Shown here piece by piece: positions 33,480 to 45,379 of a DNA stretch of 64,000 bases. The notes beneath the pieces are model-generated. The model did no database searches, was not told where the DNA came from, and was given only the letters and a program-made list of their open reading frames with translations. How positions within the stretch are numbered: the first letter of the stretch is position 1; every line of letters starts with the position of its first letter. The DNA comes from Cristatella mucedo (Eukaryota > Bryozoa > Phylactolaemata > Cristatellidae), in the NCBI GenBank assembly GCA_009760855.2, contig WPIO01000119.1, positions 242,001 through 306,000 of the forward strand, given 5' to 3'. The translations under genes were made by a program, and so were the position numbers.

Positions 33480-34948
33480 GTGGCATAATAAAGTAATAAT
33501 ACATTTGTATAGCGCCCGTATAGAACTGAATCTCTGACAAGGAGCTTTACAGAGGCTGTACAGGAAGCATTGCCAAATGATTGGTTTTAACATCAGCAAA
33601 TAGCAAGCGTAGTGCAAGCAGGTAAACGCACATGAGGAACGAATCACCAAGACTCACCAAAAGCAGTACTAAACAGGTGTGTTTAGTCTCTTTTTAATGT
33701 CGTCATGACAACAGACAATGTGACCTGCGTCGGTAGTGAGTTCCAGGCTTTGAAAGAATAGGAACTAACGGTACGCTCTCCAATGGTTTTGATATTCGCA
33801 AGAGTTATGGCTAAATGATTAGAGTCAAAACAGCGGGTTGTATCATTCTGGTACTATGTGTGGCCTGGTAAGGGAGTTGATACGATAGGTAGGCTGGAGC
33901 CAAAGAAACAAAGGGACCTAAAAGTGAGCAAATAAACCTTGAAGTCAATCCGTTGCTTGACTGGTAGCCAGTGCACTGCGGCGAGAAGTGGTGTAATGTG
34001 GCAAATGCGACGCTCACGACAGACAAGCCTAGCTGCAGAGAGTTTTGCACCAGCTGCAATCGCCTGATCGCACGTGCAGGTAGGCCAGTAAGCAGTGAGT
34101 TGCAGAAGTCAAGACGGGATGTCACGAATGCATGGACCAACTTGGACGTAGTATCCTTATCCAAACAAGCCCGAATTTTGGCAATGTTATGAAGCTGAAA
34201 ATAGGCAGATTTGACTGTGGAGCTGATATGGTCGTCTAAGAAGAGGTCGCTTTGGAACATGACACCTAGATTTCGAGCTGATTCAACAGGAAATATGCTT
34301 GCAGAGCCAATTTTGAGCGTCAGCCTTTCCAATTTCTGAATAACACTGGGTTGGCCCATAACTAGTAAGTTAGTTTTATCATCGTTTAGTTTTAGAGAAT
34401 TTGCGGCCATCCATTTGCGGATGTCATCAATACATGCAGCAAGTGAGTTGAGAGAATTTGAGGTGCTCGAAGGCTGGGAGAGATCAAAGCAAAGGTACAA
34501 CTGAGTGTCATCCGCATACAAGTGAAAGTCTAGATTGTGCTTGGCAATCACATCAGCAAAAGGGAGAGTATAAACCGTGAAAAGAACCGGACCTAGCAAG
34601 GAGCTCTGAGGTACTCCATATTTCAGAGGTACTTCAGATGATCTTTGTCCATTCATGTCAATACTCCGGATTCTCCCACTGAGATAGGACCTGAAACACT
34701 GCAGAGCAGTGCCAGTAATGCCCAGGTGAGATGAGTGGTGCTGTAGAAAAACTTTGTGATTAATGGTATCAAAAGCGGCCGAAAGATTGAGCAAAACTAG
34801 CAGAGACACTCTACCCATTTCTGCATTCCTAAGTAGGTCGTTGTATACCCGAAGCAATGCTGACTCTGTGGAGTGATTAGCTCTAAAGCCAGACTGGAAA
34901 TACTGGCAACGTGTGAGGTTTTGATATATGAGTTCAGCTGGTCGGCTG
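33480..34948 (-). mobile_element. LINE-A long copy
   Basis: The inverted tail lies at 33490-33560 (catttgtatagcgcccgtat, aactgaatctctg, aggagctttac). The C-terminal domain and a long reverse transcriptase reading frame run up to about 34948, where similarity ends in the block reading [13 protein letters not shown]. One of the two best-preserved LINE-A copies in the window. Confidence 0.92.
33811..34857 (-). pseudogene. LINE-A reverse transcriptase ORF (partial, frameshifted)
   Basis: 348 codons. LRVYNDLLRNAEMG stands at the start, LSAAFDTINH has D30, GVPQSSLLGP is at 81-90 (usual G in PQG changed to S), and HLYADDTQLY carries both catalytic aspartates at 116-117. The family-specific SQPSSTSNSLNSLAA and LKLNDDKTNLLVMG follow. 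After QLVQNS the frame switches to LQLGLSVVSVAFATL because of an extra AG in the sequence agctgcagagagttttgc, which other copies lack. The open frame therefore ends in the wrong phase. The nominal start is not a real initiation site; the element is 5'-truncated. Confidence 0.9.
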
Positions 34949-35009
34949 CCAGATCTTACAGTTTTTACAGTAAAATACTAATGTCAGAATCGCATGATTT
35001 GCATTCGGA

Positions 35010-35689
<680 letters not shown>

Positions 35690-36000
35690 AAGCAAAGTAT
35701 AATGATACTACTAATATTACAACTACATTTGATAGCGCCCAAAGGGAACTCAATCTCTTTCTGGGCACTTGAAGTTTTCTAGGAAGGCAGAACGATTGAA
35801 TTGTGCAGGCCAGAAAGAAGGAGAGTCTTTATACCAACGATTTAACATAAGGAGGGAGTAGACATCGGACGGAAATAAATGGAGTGACATTGCAGCAACG
35901 TAGTTGAAGACAACCGGATGAGCATATTTGCATCGGATGTACACTAATAAGGAGGTTGGAAATAAGTCCTAATTTAAATAACCTGCGTTAAAATAGAATG
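35690..36000 (-). mobile_element. Old LINE-A 3' fragment
   Basis: catttgatagcgcccaaagg, gaactcaatctctttctggg and cacttgaagttttc match the inverted LINE-A hairpin with several substitutions. What follows is poorly conserved. Confidence 0.6.
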
Positions 36001-36369
36001 CATGAAATCAGTCGTCGTGTGATTGGTAAAGGCACTGATTTAAAAGTTTTTATTGGCTGACATGAGGCAAACTTGACTGACGGTCAACATTGCGAAACAA
36101 ATAATAGGGCGAAATGTTACATCGTTTCATTCCCAGTATATTGCTGCTTTTAAGGTCTAAGAAAAAAAATATTCTTCTTTGAGACTTTTCAGCATGGTTT
36201 GAATTAGATAACTCTGCTTTCTATTCTTAGAGTCTGTGATAGCACTGCATATATTCTACACAGGTCGGTTTATCAGTTAATTGCTCAATGAAATAGCTGT
36301 TCAATAATATCAAAGCTGTTTGAGCTGCAATTAATCTGAATAGAATATTGAATAGAATCCCGGATCCTC

Positions 36370-36670
36370 TCTCCAATTCACAGTTTGCTTAGTCTTTGCG
36401 GGTGTAGGAACGGTTGAAGCGAGACTGGGCGGAAGTTGATCGAGTTTTCTTGCTCTTGTGTCGCTTTCTTGAGTAGTGGCATGCCTAAAGCCTTTTTAAA
36501 GTTGCTGGACATGTCTTGAGGCTAATGGCCTTTTTATGATGCTATTTATGCATGGCCGCAACTGATCAATACACAGTTGAATGAAGATTGTGGTAATAGG
36601 AGGTATATCTCTCAGTCAAAGCAGGCTACCAGAACTCTCGATCTAGTTGTGGGAAGCCTAAATATGCTAC
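36370..36670 (-). mobile_element. LINE-A RT finger-region fragment
   Basis: Shares a colinear run of words with 39690-39960 and 47500-47770: gagactgggcggaagttgat, tgagtagtggcatgcctaa, agcctttttaaagttgctgg, tatttatgcatggccgcaac. On the minus strand this is the stretch coding for the FKKAVVRPLLKK and NYRPVSL-type block upstream of the palm. Confidence 0.72.
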
Positions 36671-36889
36671 TGCAAGAATAACGGACACAAAAAATATTTT
36701 CCTAGCCATCAAATTCTTAAGGCACATTTCGAAAGGCTGTTTATAGGCAAGTAAATAATAAAGCTAAATAAACATACATTGTGCAGCTTCATCCGAGTCT
36801 GGCAACGACTGTTCTAAACAAAGAAAATGTAACGAGAGTCAGACTAGTCATAAGCGTACCTCAAAACTTCTAATATATTCAGTAATTTC

Positions 36890-37705
36890 TAATCTAGTTT
36901 TAGAGCTTATCAGTTGTCTGAGTCTATTCGCTCCTGATGTATAACGACATTCTCAGGACTGCTGACTTTAAAGGGAAGTCTCTCTGCTTATTTTTCTCGA
37001 CCTTTTAATAGTGTTTGGTGCTATTGATCATCACGTCCTAGTTCAGTGTCTAATCTCGCCTGGTCACCACAGTACTGCAGTGCAATATTTTTGGTCTTAT
37101 CGCAGTACGAGGTTCCAGAGCTATAATATTAACAAGCGAAAATTATCCAAGAAACCGGTTAAAATTGAAGTACCCCTGGGCGCTGCATGGTTCATGTCTT
37201 GTCAAATTTTAAACTTCCCTCTTGCAATAAAATAAGTATGCACAATATAAGATTTCAGTTTTATGCAGACTTAAAAAAGCTGACCCTATGCTTTGATCTG
37301 CTTTCCCCCTGCGTTCAACCATGTCAAACTCAATAGCGACCTTGCTGCATGTGTTGCTGACATCAGCACCAGGTTGATGCAAAACTTTTCAAATTAAGTG
37401 ATGAAAATTACCTAGTTAGTTCCCGTGAGAAAACCTAGTGCGACATAGCAATTCGAAAGTATGACGCTCAAAATTGGCTCTGCAAGAGTTTCTCGCCATG
37501 CATATGCAAACAATTTAGGCGTCCTGTTCCGAAGAACAGCTCGCATTTAAATAGACGACCACACCAGGTCAAGAATACATTCTGCAAAATCAAGCAGTGA
37601 ACCGAAGTTAGATTTATAGCCATGCCACTTAAATTAAGGTTTCTGCCTAGAAGGAGATTGAGTTCTATGAGGGGGCTATATCAAATGTATATTATTATTA
37701 TTATT
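36890..37705 (+). mobile_element. LINE-A, decayed, internally deleted
   Basis: Decayed palm region at 36930-37200 (MYNDILRTADFKGK, VFGAIDHHVLVQCL, KIEVPLGAAW) and later parts to about 37600. It then jumps to the terminal hairpin cctagaaggagattgag / ttctatgagggggctatatc and (ATT)n at 37685-37703. Most of the C-terminal domain and 3' UTR is missing. Confidence 0.8.
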
Positions 37706-37711
37706 CTTCCA

Positions 37712-39140
37712 TGTTATTAATAATAATATAACAATAATGCACTTGTTAAAGCGCCCACAGAGAACTCAATCTCTCTCTAGGCGCTTTACATTAGCTGCAA
37801 AGGGAAACGCGATTGAATGGTGAGTAATATCATGCTCGATAAACAAACAAAATGAATAAAATGGTTAAGGGTGACATGCACATGGTCAGCATGCAAATGT
37901 GGTTAGTGGCAGCATGCATAGTGTCAGCACGCATAAGCACATGAAGGACGAAAGATCACACAAAGGGTCAAAGGGACCCACTAAATACTGTCATAAATAG
38001 GTGTGTTTTTTAAGTTCTCTTTAAATGTGGTCAAGTCAGGGGATATTATTACGCAAGTCCGGGGGGGAGTTTGAGGCTTTGGGAGCATACTAACTAAATG
38101 CACGGTCTCCAAAAGATTTGAGGTTTGTAAGAGGTATTTGTAGACTGTTGGATTCCGAAAGGCGGGTGGTACGATGCTTGGCCTGCTGGGGGAGTAGATC
38201 TGAGAGATAGGCTGGAGCCAAAGAATGAAGTCACCTAAAAGTGAGCGACAGAACCTTGAAGTCAATCCGTTGCTTGACTGGTAGCCAGTGCATTGCGGCG
38301 AGAAGTGGTGTAATGTGGCAAATGCGACGCTCACGACAAATAAACCTAGCTGCTGAGTTTTGCACCAGCTGCAATCGCCTGATCGCACATGCAGGTAATC
38401 CAGTAAGCAGTGAGTTGCAGAAGTCGAGACGGGATGTCACGAATGTATTTAACAACTTGGACGTGGGATCCTTTTCTAAACAAGCCCAAATTTTAGCACT
38501 AACATGAAGCTGAAAATAGGCAGATTTGACTGTGGAGCTGATATGGTCGTCTAAGGAGAGGTCGCTTTGGAACATGACACCTAGATTTCGAGCTGATTCA
38601 ACAGGAGATATGCTGGTAGAGCCAATTTTGAGCGTCAGCCTTACCAATTTCTGAATCACAGTTGGTTCGCCCATAACTAGGAAGTTAGTTGTATCGTCGT
38701 TTAGCTTTAGAAAATTTGCGGCAATACATGTGTGGATGTCATCAATACATGCAGCGAGTTGAGAGAATTTCAGGTGCTCGAAGGCGGGGAGGGATCAAAG
38801 CAAAAGTACAACTGGGTGTCATCCGCATAGAAGTGAAAGCCTAGATTGTGCTTGGGGATCACATGAGCAAGAGGGAGAGTATAAACCGTGAAAAGAACCA
38901 GACATAGCATGGAGCTCTGAGGTACCCCATATTTCAGAGGTACCTCAGATGATCTTTGTCCATTCACGTCAATACTCCGGAGTCTCCCACTGAGATATGA
39001 CCTGAACCACTGCAGAACAGTTCCAGTGATGCCCAGGCGAGATGAGAGGTGCACTAAAAAACTTTGTGAGTGATGGTATCAAAAGCGGCGGAAAGATTGA
39101 GCAAAACAAGCAGAAACACTTTACCCATATCTGCATTCCT
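37712..39140 (-). mobile_element. LINE-A, tail-to-tail with the previous copy
   Basis: The inverted (AAT)n tail and hairpin lie at 37725-37797, followed by the C-terminal domain and reverse transcriptase up to about 39140. The minus strand shows KYGVPQSSMLCLVLFTVY, FHFYADDTQLYFCFDPS, SARNLGVMFQSDLSLDD and SAARFICRERRICH in different frames. Catalytic YADD is preserved but frameshifts divide the ORF. Confidence 0.92.
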
Positions 39141-39149
39141 ATGTTATGG

Positions 39150-39645
39150 CTCCGGTCTAATAACCGGAACTACTCCAAAACCTGGCTAGGCATAATGCCA
39201 ACCGCTCTTTTGTTGCAAATCACTGAGAAACTCCTCAATCCAATCTCAAGTCATTTGGAGATGATGCTCTTAGTTCTTATGCTTCCCATACTTGCAGTAC
39301 ACTCTCAACTGAGCCTCGACACGACTTGGTTGGAAAGCATTAGCAATCTCTGAAAATATACCTGCTTCTTAACACTTTTGCGGGGTCGATGGGGTATTTT
39401 CTTTATGTGCGTGTCGCTGCCCCCACTGTTTTCGATTCCACCAACTCACATTAGGGATATCGAGATCAAGCGTGTTACTACTAACCATATTGTGCAGGTT
39501 GACATTGTTACGTTCCCAGAAATGTGTGCATGTCACTAATCATATGGTCATTCTTTCTTTTACAATCATTAGAGTACCTCAAAAAGCTCAAGTTTTCTCG
39601 GGCTGAAATACAAAGGCAGTTAGATATTAATAGTTTGACTGGGTA
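39150..39645 (+). mobile_element. LINE-A 3' fragment, old
   Basis: caagtcatttggagatgatg, cttagttcttatgcttccca (FGDRAFSSYAPK region), then the 3' UTR (catcatattgtgcaggttg-like words) and an eroded hairpin caaaaagctcaagttttctc. Substantially diverged. Confidence 0.68.
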
Positions 39646-39649
39646 TCTC

Positions 39650-39990
39650 ATTTGCTGCAGGCACAATTGAACGACTAGAGTCAAATGAGAACCTTAGAAG
39701 TGAGACCTAGGTGGAAGTTGCTTATTTTTCTTGGTCTGTTGCTTCTTGAGTAGTGGCCCGACTACAGCCTTTTTGAGAGGTGGCGGGACATGATTCGAAA
39801 CAAGTGACATGTCACTAGTACCCGATGTCAGTTATGCATGGTGGCAGATGATCTAGGCATCGTAGAAGCAGGACAGTGGCACAAGATTCTACAGGACTAG
39901 CTTTCTTCTTCGATTAGGATATGAGCTACAGAACGAGATTATTCGTTTCTTCCTTGAATGAAAAAAATTAAGGTACTGTATGGAGTTGAG
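39650..39990 (-). mobile_element. LINE-A RT finger-region fragment, inverted
   Basis: gtgagacctaggtggaagttg, cttgagtagtggcccgacta, cagcctttttgagaggtggc, cagttatgcatggtggcag and gtagaagcaggacagtggca match 36.5 and 47.6 kb. It begins within a few bases of the end of the preceding plus-strand fragment. Confidence 0.72.
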
Positions 39991-40699
39991 TTACAGGATT
40001 CCAGGGGTTGATACAACAACTAAGGTAGATTGCAGAGGCAACGAAGTGGTTCTCACTTGGTTAGTATTGATGTCAATGATTTTGCATTTTTGTAATTCAC
40101 ATTAGACTTTAGATGTTGGAGAGGGTAGATACTACAGACTTAATGATATCCCCGTGTGGTCAGATAAGCAGAATTTGATAATAATAGGTTACGATTGCAT
40201 ACCATCGTCGGAGGAAATTTCATCTAGTGTAACCTTCTTCATGTTAAAAGGGTCATTTGCAACAGCCAAACAAGAAAATGAGCCGCCCAGAGCATGAATG
40301 TGGCTTCGTTTACGTATAATTCTTATGGGCTTCACTTTAAATCTTCGTTTATAAGCTCATTCTATAATTTTTTTCAAACGAACATGTTTATTCCACGAGC
40401 AATTGTTTATTGGCCATCACTAAGTGATGGAGATGCATGGTAGAAAGATTTGAAGTTTGATGTGAATCACCTTTTATGCATGCTGTTGTTCAACAATGCA
40501 CAACTCGAATACGTGAATACTCGACTCTCCAAAGGAAGCTAACATGTATAGCCCCTCCAATCTGCTTGACAAATTGTAAGTGCTACTGAGCAGAATGCTG
40601 TGTAGTACATACTCTTTTGCTTGTATAATTGATGTATGTATAATAGAATGTAATCACGACCTTGATAATGGTAAGAAATATAAAACTAAGGTTTGAACT
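39991..40699. other. AT-rich, no recognised feature
   Basis: Unique sequence with stops in all frames. Confidence 0.45.
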
Positions 40700-41620
40700 G
40701 TTAATGATAACATTACATTTGCATAGCACCCTCAGAGATCTGCTCACTTTGTAGGCCGATTATAGATGCTATACAGAACTCATTCCAAAATGATTAATGA
40801 TACTATCCCTTAGCAGCAGTCCCTGTAACCAGGTACATACACATGAAAGACGAATCACGAAGACCAGCCAAATGCTGTAATAAACCTATGCGTTTCAAGC
40901 TACTTTTTAACCGCTGTCATATCAGCTGACTGACTTACATAGAAAGTGAGTTACAGGCTTCACGAGCATTGAAAGTAATGGCACGATCTCAAACCACGGT
41001 TTTGAGGTTCGTACGAGGCATGGCTACACGATTCTAGTAAAAACAGCACATTGTACCATTCTTCGATTGGATGATTAGTTCCGATAAGTAGGCTGGAGCC
41101 AGAGAATAAAGAGCCCGTAAAGTAAGCGACAGACCCTTGAATTCGATGGGCTGCTTGATTGGGAGCCGAATACTGGTCGGCAAGAATTGGTGAGATGTGG
41201 TAATTGCGACACTCCAGACAGACTAGCCTAGAAGCAAAGTTGTGCACCAATTTTAAGGGCCTCATTGCACGTGTAGGGATACCAGCAAGCAGTGAGTTAC
41301 AGAAGTCGAGAAGGGATGTCACAGATGCATGGACCAGCGTGGATGTAGTATTCCTGTCTAAGCAAGACCGAATTTACGGAATGTCTTGTAGCTGAAAGTA
41401 GACAGACTTGAATGTCTGGCTGATGCAATCGTTTAATGAATGGACACTTTGGAACTGCACACCTAGATTACGTGCAGATTCAACTGAAAATATAGTGGCT
41501 CAGGCGATTTTGAGCGTTAGATTTTCTTATTTCTGAATAACAGTTTGGTTCCATATAACTGGTGAGTCAGTTTTATTTTTGTTCACTCTAAGAAAGTTGG
41601 CTGTCATCCAAACTGACAAA
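40700..41620 (-). mobile_element. LINE-A, diverged subfamily copy
   Basis: acatttgcatagcaccctc, agagatctgctcac and agatgctatacagaactc form an altered inverted tail. The minus strand then reads LDFCNSLLAGIPTRAMRPL and FASRLVCLECRNYH, with PTRAM where most copies have PARAI/PACAI. The border is at about 41620 near the LKLN-like block. More diverged from the other LINE-A copies than they are from each other, so older or a distinct subfamily. Confidence 0.82.
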
Positions 41621-41845
41621 GTGAGCCGTTGGAACTAACAAAGTAAGCCATAATAAAACTAAAATACAAATATTCAAGGGTCTTAAGCCAGGGGCTAATG
41701 GGCTCACACTTCCCGATTCATGTCATAGTATAAATCTGGTAGCAGAAAAATCTTTTAACCTGCTAGGAGCACTATTACTGTGACACAGACTTTTCTGTCG
41801 GACTATACATGAGGCCGTTGCATTGTTCAACCTTAAGCTTACTTT

Positions 41846-41988
41846 GCCGAGCTTGTTTGGTGCAGTGATTAAGGTGATCACCTCGAGCAAGGTCTGGCTG
41901 AGGTCATGGGCTTGAGCCCCGAATTATATGTGAAGCGCCCGAATAGAGATTACGTTCTCTTAGGGTGCTATGCAAACGAAATATATTT
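41846..41988 (+). mobile_element. SINE-A
   Basis: cgagcttgtttggtgcagtg, attaaggtgatcacctcgag, caaggtctggctgaggtcat, gggcttgagccccg (box B region), tgaagcgcccgaatagag, attacgttctcttagggtgc and a T/A-rich end. Shows clearly the order tRNA-like head, short body, LINE-A-like hairpin. Confidence 0.85.
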
Positions 41989-43254
41989 AATTATATTTTG
42001 CACTTTTTCTGTATTTCTTTTATTTGATACACAGATCAATTAGAGAGGCAAATAATAGAACGACTACCGTCCGACACCACTGGGCTTAATTTGATCTGGG
42101 CAACAGCAAGCACAGTAATAATACTCAAAAAAATTTATGAAACTGTGAATTATCGTACTTTAAAAAAACGTGTATGCAGGTAGCACAGTGAGAAGAAAAA
42201 AAGGCAATATCCATATTGCCATGAGGTGATTGCTTAATTTATTTTCAGGCGTCAGCTTGCGAGAGGAAATTACGCAATGGCATAACTTTATCACCTTGAT
42301 AAAAATTCTAAACTTACGCTTACATGTTTTGAATCACCACACCGGCTGTCGTAGTAAATGTATATAGCTTTGGTGCTCAGAGATTCCTCAAATCTACTTC
42401 AGGGAATTTTTCACGGCAAAGTTTTCCAAATGATTCAAACAAATATATAAAAAGGCTTTGCCCATATGTTGGATGTATATGAAACTTTCATATCGCAGTC
42501 ACTAAAAATGAATCGATCCATTCAATTGTTGAGTTATCCACACTACAGTTTCAATAGTGCAACTGCTCACCGATGCTTAACATGCGACTATTTGTTATCT
42601 TTTAGGCATTACACTGGTATTTGGTTCCTGTGTGCAAGTAAAAATTTAAATCCGAGCCCACATAGCCATGTGCTGAAATCGGCAGGAGTAGTAGTTTAAT
42701 TCGCTCAATTGGGAGTACACTAAACAGGTCGCTCAAATGTTTTGGGATTTTTACCACTCTCGCGAACTCCTTTTTTGGCGTTCGTTCTCACGGCAGGCAG
42801 TATGCTATGGCTTTTTTGATAGACATAACTGTTTCATTCTCATCAGCAGCTAAAATAAACATCAGCACTTACATACAGCATGTAGAAAGGCTACCAAAGA
42901 GGAGTTGTGAATCGAGTTGTCAGACAATTTGCAGAATGCTTGGGGGGGGGGGTTCTCCTGCTTTTCACGACCCTCGGAAGTCGTACTGTGTCGCTCTTCG
43001 GTCACCAGCTATGAAAGGCACAATGGCAGCACTACTTACAAAAGTTAGCATATATAAATATTTTTTTATTTCTAAACAGAAAGTTATAAAATATTAGTAA
43101 TTATTAAAATAAAATATTTAGATCTAGTCAAGTTACAAACCTGTATTCGGCCTGGATAATAATATACCACTTGATAATAATAATAATAGAAGCGGGCATG
43201 TAAACCCGAGGATTCAGATACCCTACTCAGAGTATCGGACTAGCAGCAATAGCA
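41989..43254. other. Unique AT-rich DNA
   Basis: Open frames at 42466-42699 and 42807-43097 (plus) have no matching splice sites or recognised motifs. A run of 10 G at about 42942 and (AAT)n-like words at 43180 are present. Confidence 0.4.
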
Positions 43255-43725
43255 GTAACTTTTAATAATAATAATAATTATAATGCACTTGATAAAGCGC
43301 CCTCAAAGAACTTAATCTCTCTCTAGGCGCTTTACTTTTACTGCAAAGGGAAATGCAATTGAATGGTGAGTAAAACCATGCTTGATAAACAAACAAGATG
43401 AATAACATGGCTAGGGGTGACATGCATGGGGTCAGCATGCAAATCTGGGTAGTGGCAGCATGCACAGTGTCTGCAGGCATAAGCGCATCAAGGATGAATC
43501 ACAGGGAACCACTACGTGCTGTCCTAAATAGGTGTGTTTTTAAATTCTTTTCAAATGTGGTCAGGTCACGGGATGTTCTGCCGCAGGTCGGGAGGGGGTT
43601 CCAGGCTTTGGGAGCATACGAACTAAATGCACGGTCTCCAAAGGATTTGAGGTTTGTACGGGGTATTTGTAGACTTTTGGATTCCGAAAAGCGGGGGGGG
43701 GTACGATGCTTGGCCTGATGGGGGA
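43255..43725 (-). mobile_element. LINE-A 3' fragment
   Basis: Inverted tail (aataataataattataatgc, acttgataaagcgccctc, aaagaacttaatctctctct), then 3' UTR and C-terminal domain to about 43725. It stops at a run of G (aaaagcggggggggg), which may mark the truncation point. Little diverged. Confidence 0.92.
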
Positions 43726-44004
43726 GTATAACTTAATCGTTAAACTACTACGCCAATAAGGGAGAGGGTTTAAGATCACTTTCTTCTTGCGGTAACTTAT
43801 TTTTCGGTGTCTAGCGCTACCGCAGACGACCTCTAGTTGCACAATATTTTAAAACTACAGAGAAAAACTACCACAGGGCTTATAGTCGCTCACCATTCAC
43901 GGTCCTTTTCCGTAAACAAAATAGATTCAATTCATCTGCGTGCAAGTGCAGCCTGTAGACTAAGCACTTCAACGCAGCTAAAAAGAGACGCTGAGACAAA
44001 GAGA

Positions 44005-44005
<1 letters not shown>

Positions 44006-44070
<65 letters not shown>

Positions 44071-44072
44071 TG
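44006..44072. repeat. (GA)n microsatellite
   Basis: Continuous AG/GA units from about 44006 to 44064, with a short interrupted end (gcgagagtgagag). Confidence 0.95.
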
Positions 44073-44249
44073 AGAGATTATATGGAAAGTTAGTGGTCGC
44101 AACTTACGGTGAGGTTACTCGGCCGGTTCTCGCTGAGGAGAGTTGAAATCACAAAATAGATAACAGGAAGATACGTGATAGTAGTTGAAATAAGCGCAAT
44201 CATGGAACTTCTCTGCCACGGTATCTTTATTTTTTTTTTTATACAATAA

Positions 44250-44374
44250 TAGCGTTCCTGGCGCTGGTAGTGGCCAACCAAGGTCTCAGTGTGGCAGGGT
44301 ACCAAAATTTTGCCGGAGCCACCAGCCCAACATCTTTTGCGATTCGTACTGCCGCTCCGTCCTCGAATTCGGTT
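44250..44374 (+). CDS. Cysteine-rich open frame, possible exon
   Basis: Preceded by a strong pyrimidine tract and AG (12 T, then atacaataatag). One plus frame reads VPGAGSGQPRSQCGRVPKF, then CRSHQPNIFCDSYC and LEFGC, with five cysteines in about 32 residues, before the (AAT)n tail of an inserted LINE-A. The other two plus frames and one minus frame (ATEFEDGAAVRIAKDVG) are also open, so the coding strand is not certain. If real, the LINE-A at 44385 landed at or next to its end. Confidence 0.22.
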
Positions 44375-44384
44375 GCAACCATAA

Positions 44385-45315
44385 TAATAATAATAATATT
44401 GCACTTGATAAAGCGCCCTCAGAGAACTTAATCTTTTTCTAGGCGCTTTACATTTGCTGCAAAGTGATACGCAATAGAATAGTAAGTAAAATCATGCTTG
44501 AAAAACAAACAAAATGAATAACATGGTTAGGGGTTACATGCACTGGGTCAGCATGCAAATGTGGTTGGTGGCAGCATGAACAGTGTCAGCACGCATAAGC
44601 ACATCGAGGACGAATCACAAGGACCCACTAAATGCTGTCCTAAATAGGTATGTTTTTAAGTTTCTTTTAAATGTGGTCAGGTCTGGGGATGTTCTGATGC
44701 AGGTCGGGAGGGAGTTCCAGGCTGTGGGAGCATACGAGCTAAATGCACGGTCTCCAAAGGATTTAAGGTTTGTACGAGGTATTTCTAGACTGTTGGATTC
44801 CGAAAAAAAGCGAGTGGTACGATGCTTTGCCTGATGGGGTAGTATATCTGAAAGATAGGCTGGAGCCATAGAATGAAGAGACCTAAAAGTGAGCGACAAA
44901 ACCTTGAAGTCAATCCGTTGCTTGACTGGTAACCAGTGCAGGTCGGCGAGAAGTGGAGTAATGTGGCAACTGCGACGCTCACGACAGACAAGCCTAGCTG
45001 CAGAGTTTTGCACCAGCTGCAATCGCCTGATCGCACATGCTGGTAGGCCAGTAAGCAGTGAGTTGCAGAAGTCGAGACGAGATGTCACGAATGCATGGAC
45101 CAACTTGGACGTGGTATCCTTATCTAAACAAGCCCTAATTTTAGCAATGTTATGAAGCTGAAAATAGGCTGATTTGACTGTGGAGCTGATGTGGTCGTCT
45201 AACGAGAGGTCGCTTTGGAATATGACACCTAGATTTCGAGCTGATGCAACTGGAGATATGCTGGCAGAGCCAATTTTGAAAGTCAGCCTTTCCAATTTCT
45301 GAATAACACTAGGTT
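44385..45315 (-). mobile_element. LINE-A copy with intact C-terminal ORF
   Basis: Inverted tail (ataataataatattgcactt, gataaagcgccctcagagaa) at 44385-44455, and no frameshift in the last 230 codons of the ORF. The 5' truncation is at about 45315, after the SVIQKLERL block. Among the youngest-looking copies. Confidence 0.94.
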
Positions 45316-45325
45316 CCAAGCACAT
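44615..45325 (-). pseudogene. LINE-A ORF, C-terminal 236 codons, uninterrupted
   Basis: Covers the end of the reverse transcriptase and the C-terminal domain: RNLGVIFQSDLSLDDHIS, RACLDKDTTSKLVHAFVTS, RLDFCNSLLTGLPACAI, NSAARLVCRERRSCHITP, FGDRAFSSYAPTAWNSLP, and ends TAFSGSL and a stop. It gives the best available view of the natural LINE-A C-terminus. The catalytic palm (YADD) lies upstream of the truncation and is absent, so no enzyme can be made. The first few codons (MCLEP) come from flanking DNA. Confidence 0.92.
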
Positions 45326-45379
45326 CTCATCAGACAGGATCGTAAGTACTGAGTGCCACTGGGCTTTGAATGACTTTTG

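Noticed and set aside
43837-44073. Open frame ending in RERERE
   Set aside because: The end is the GA repeat, and the start has no splice or start support.
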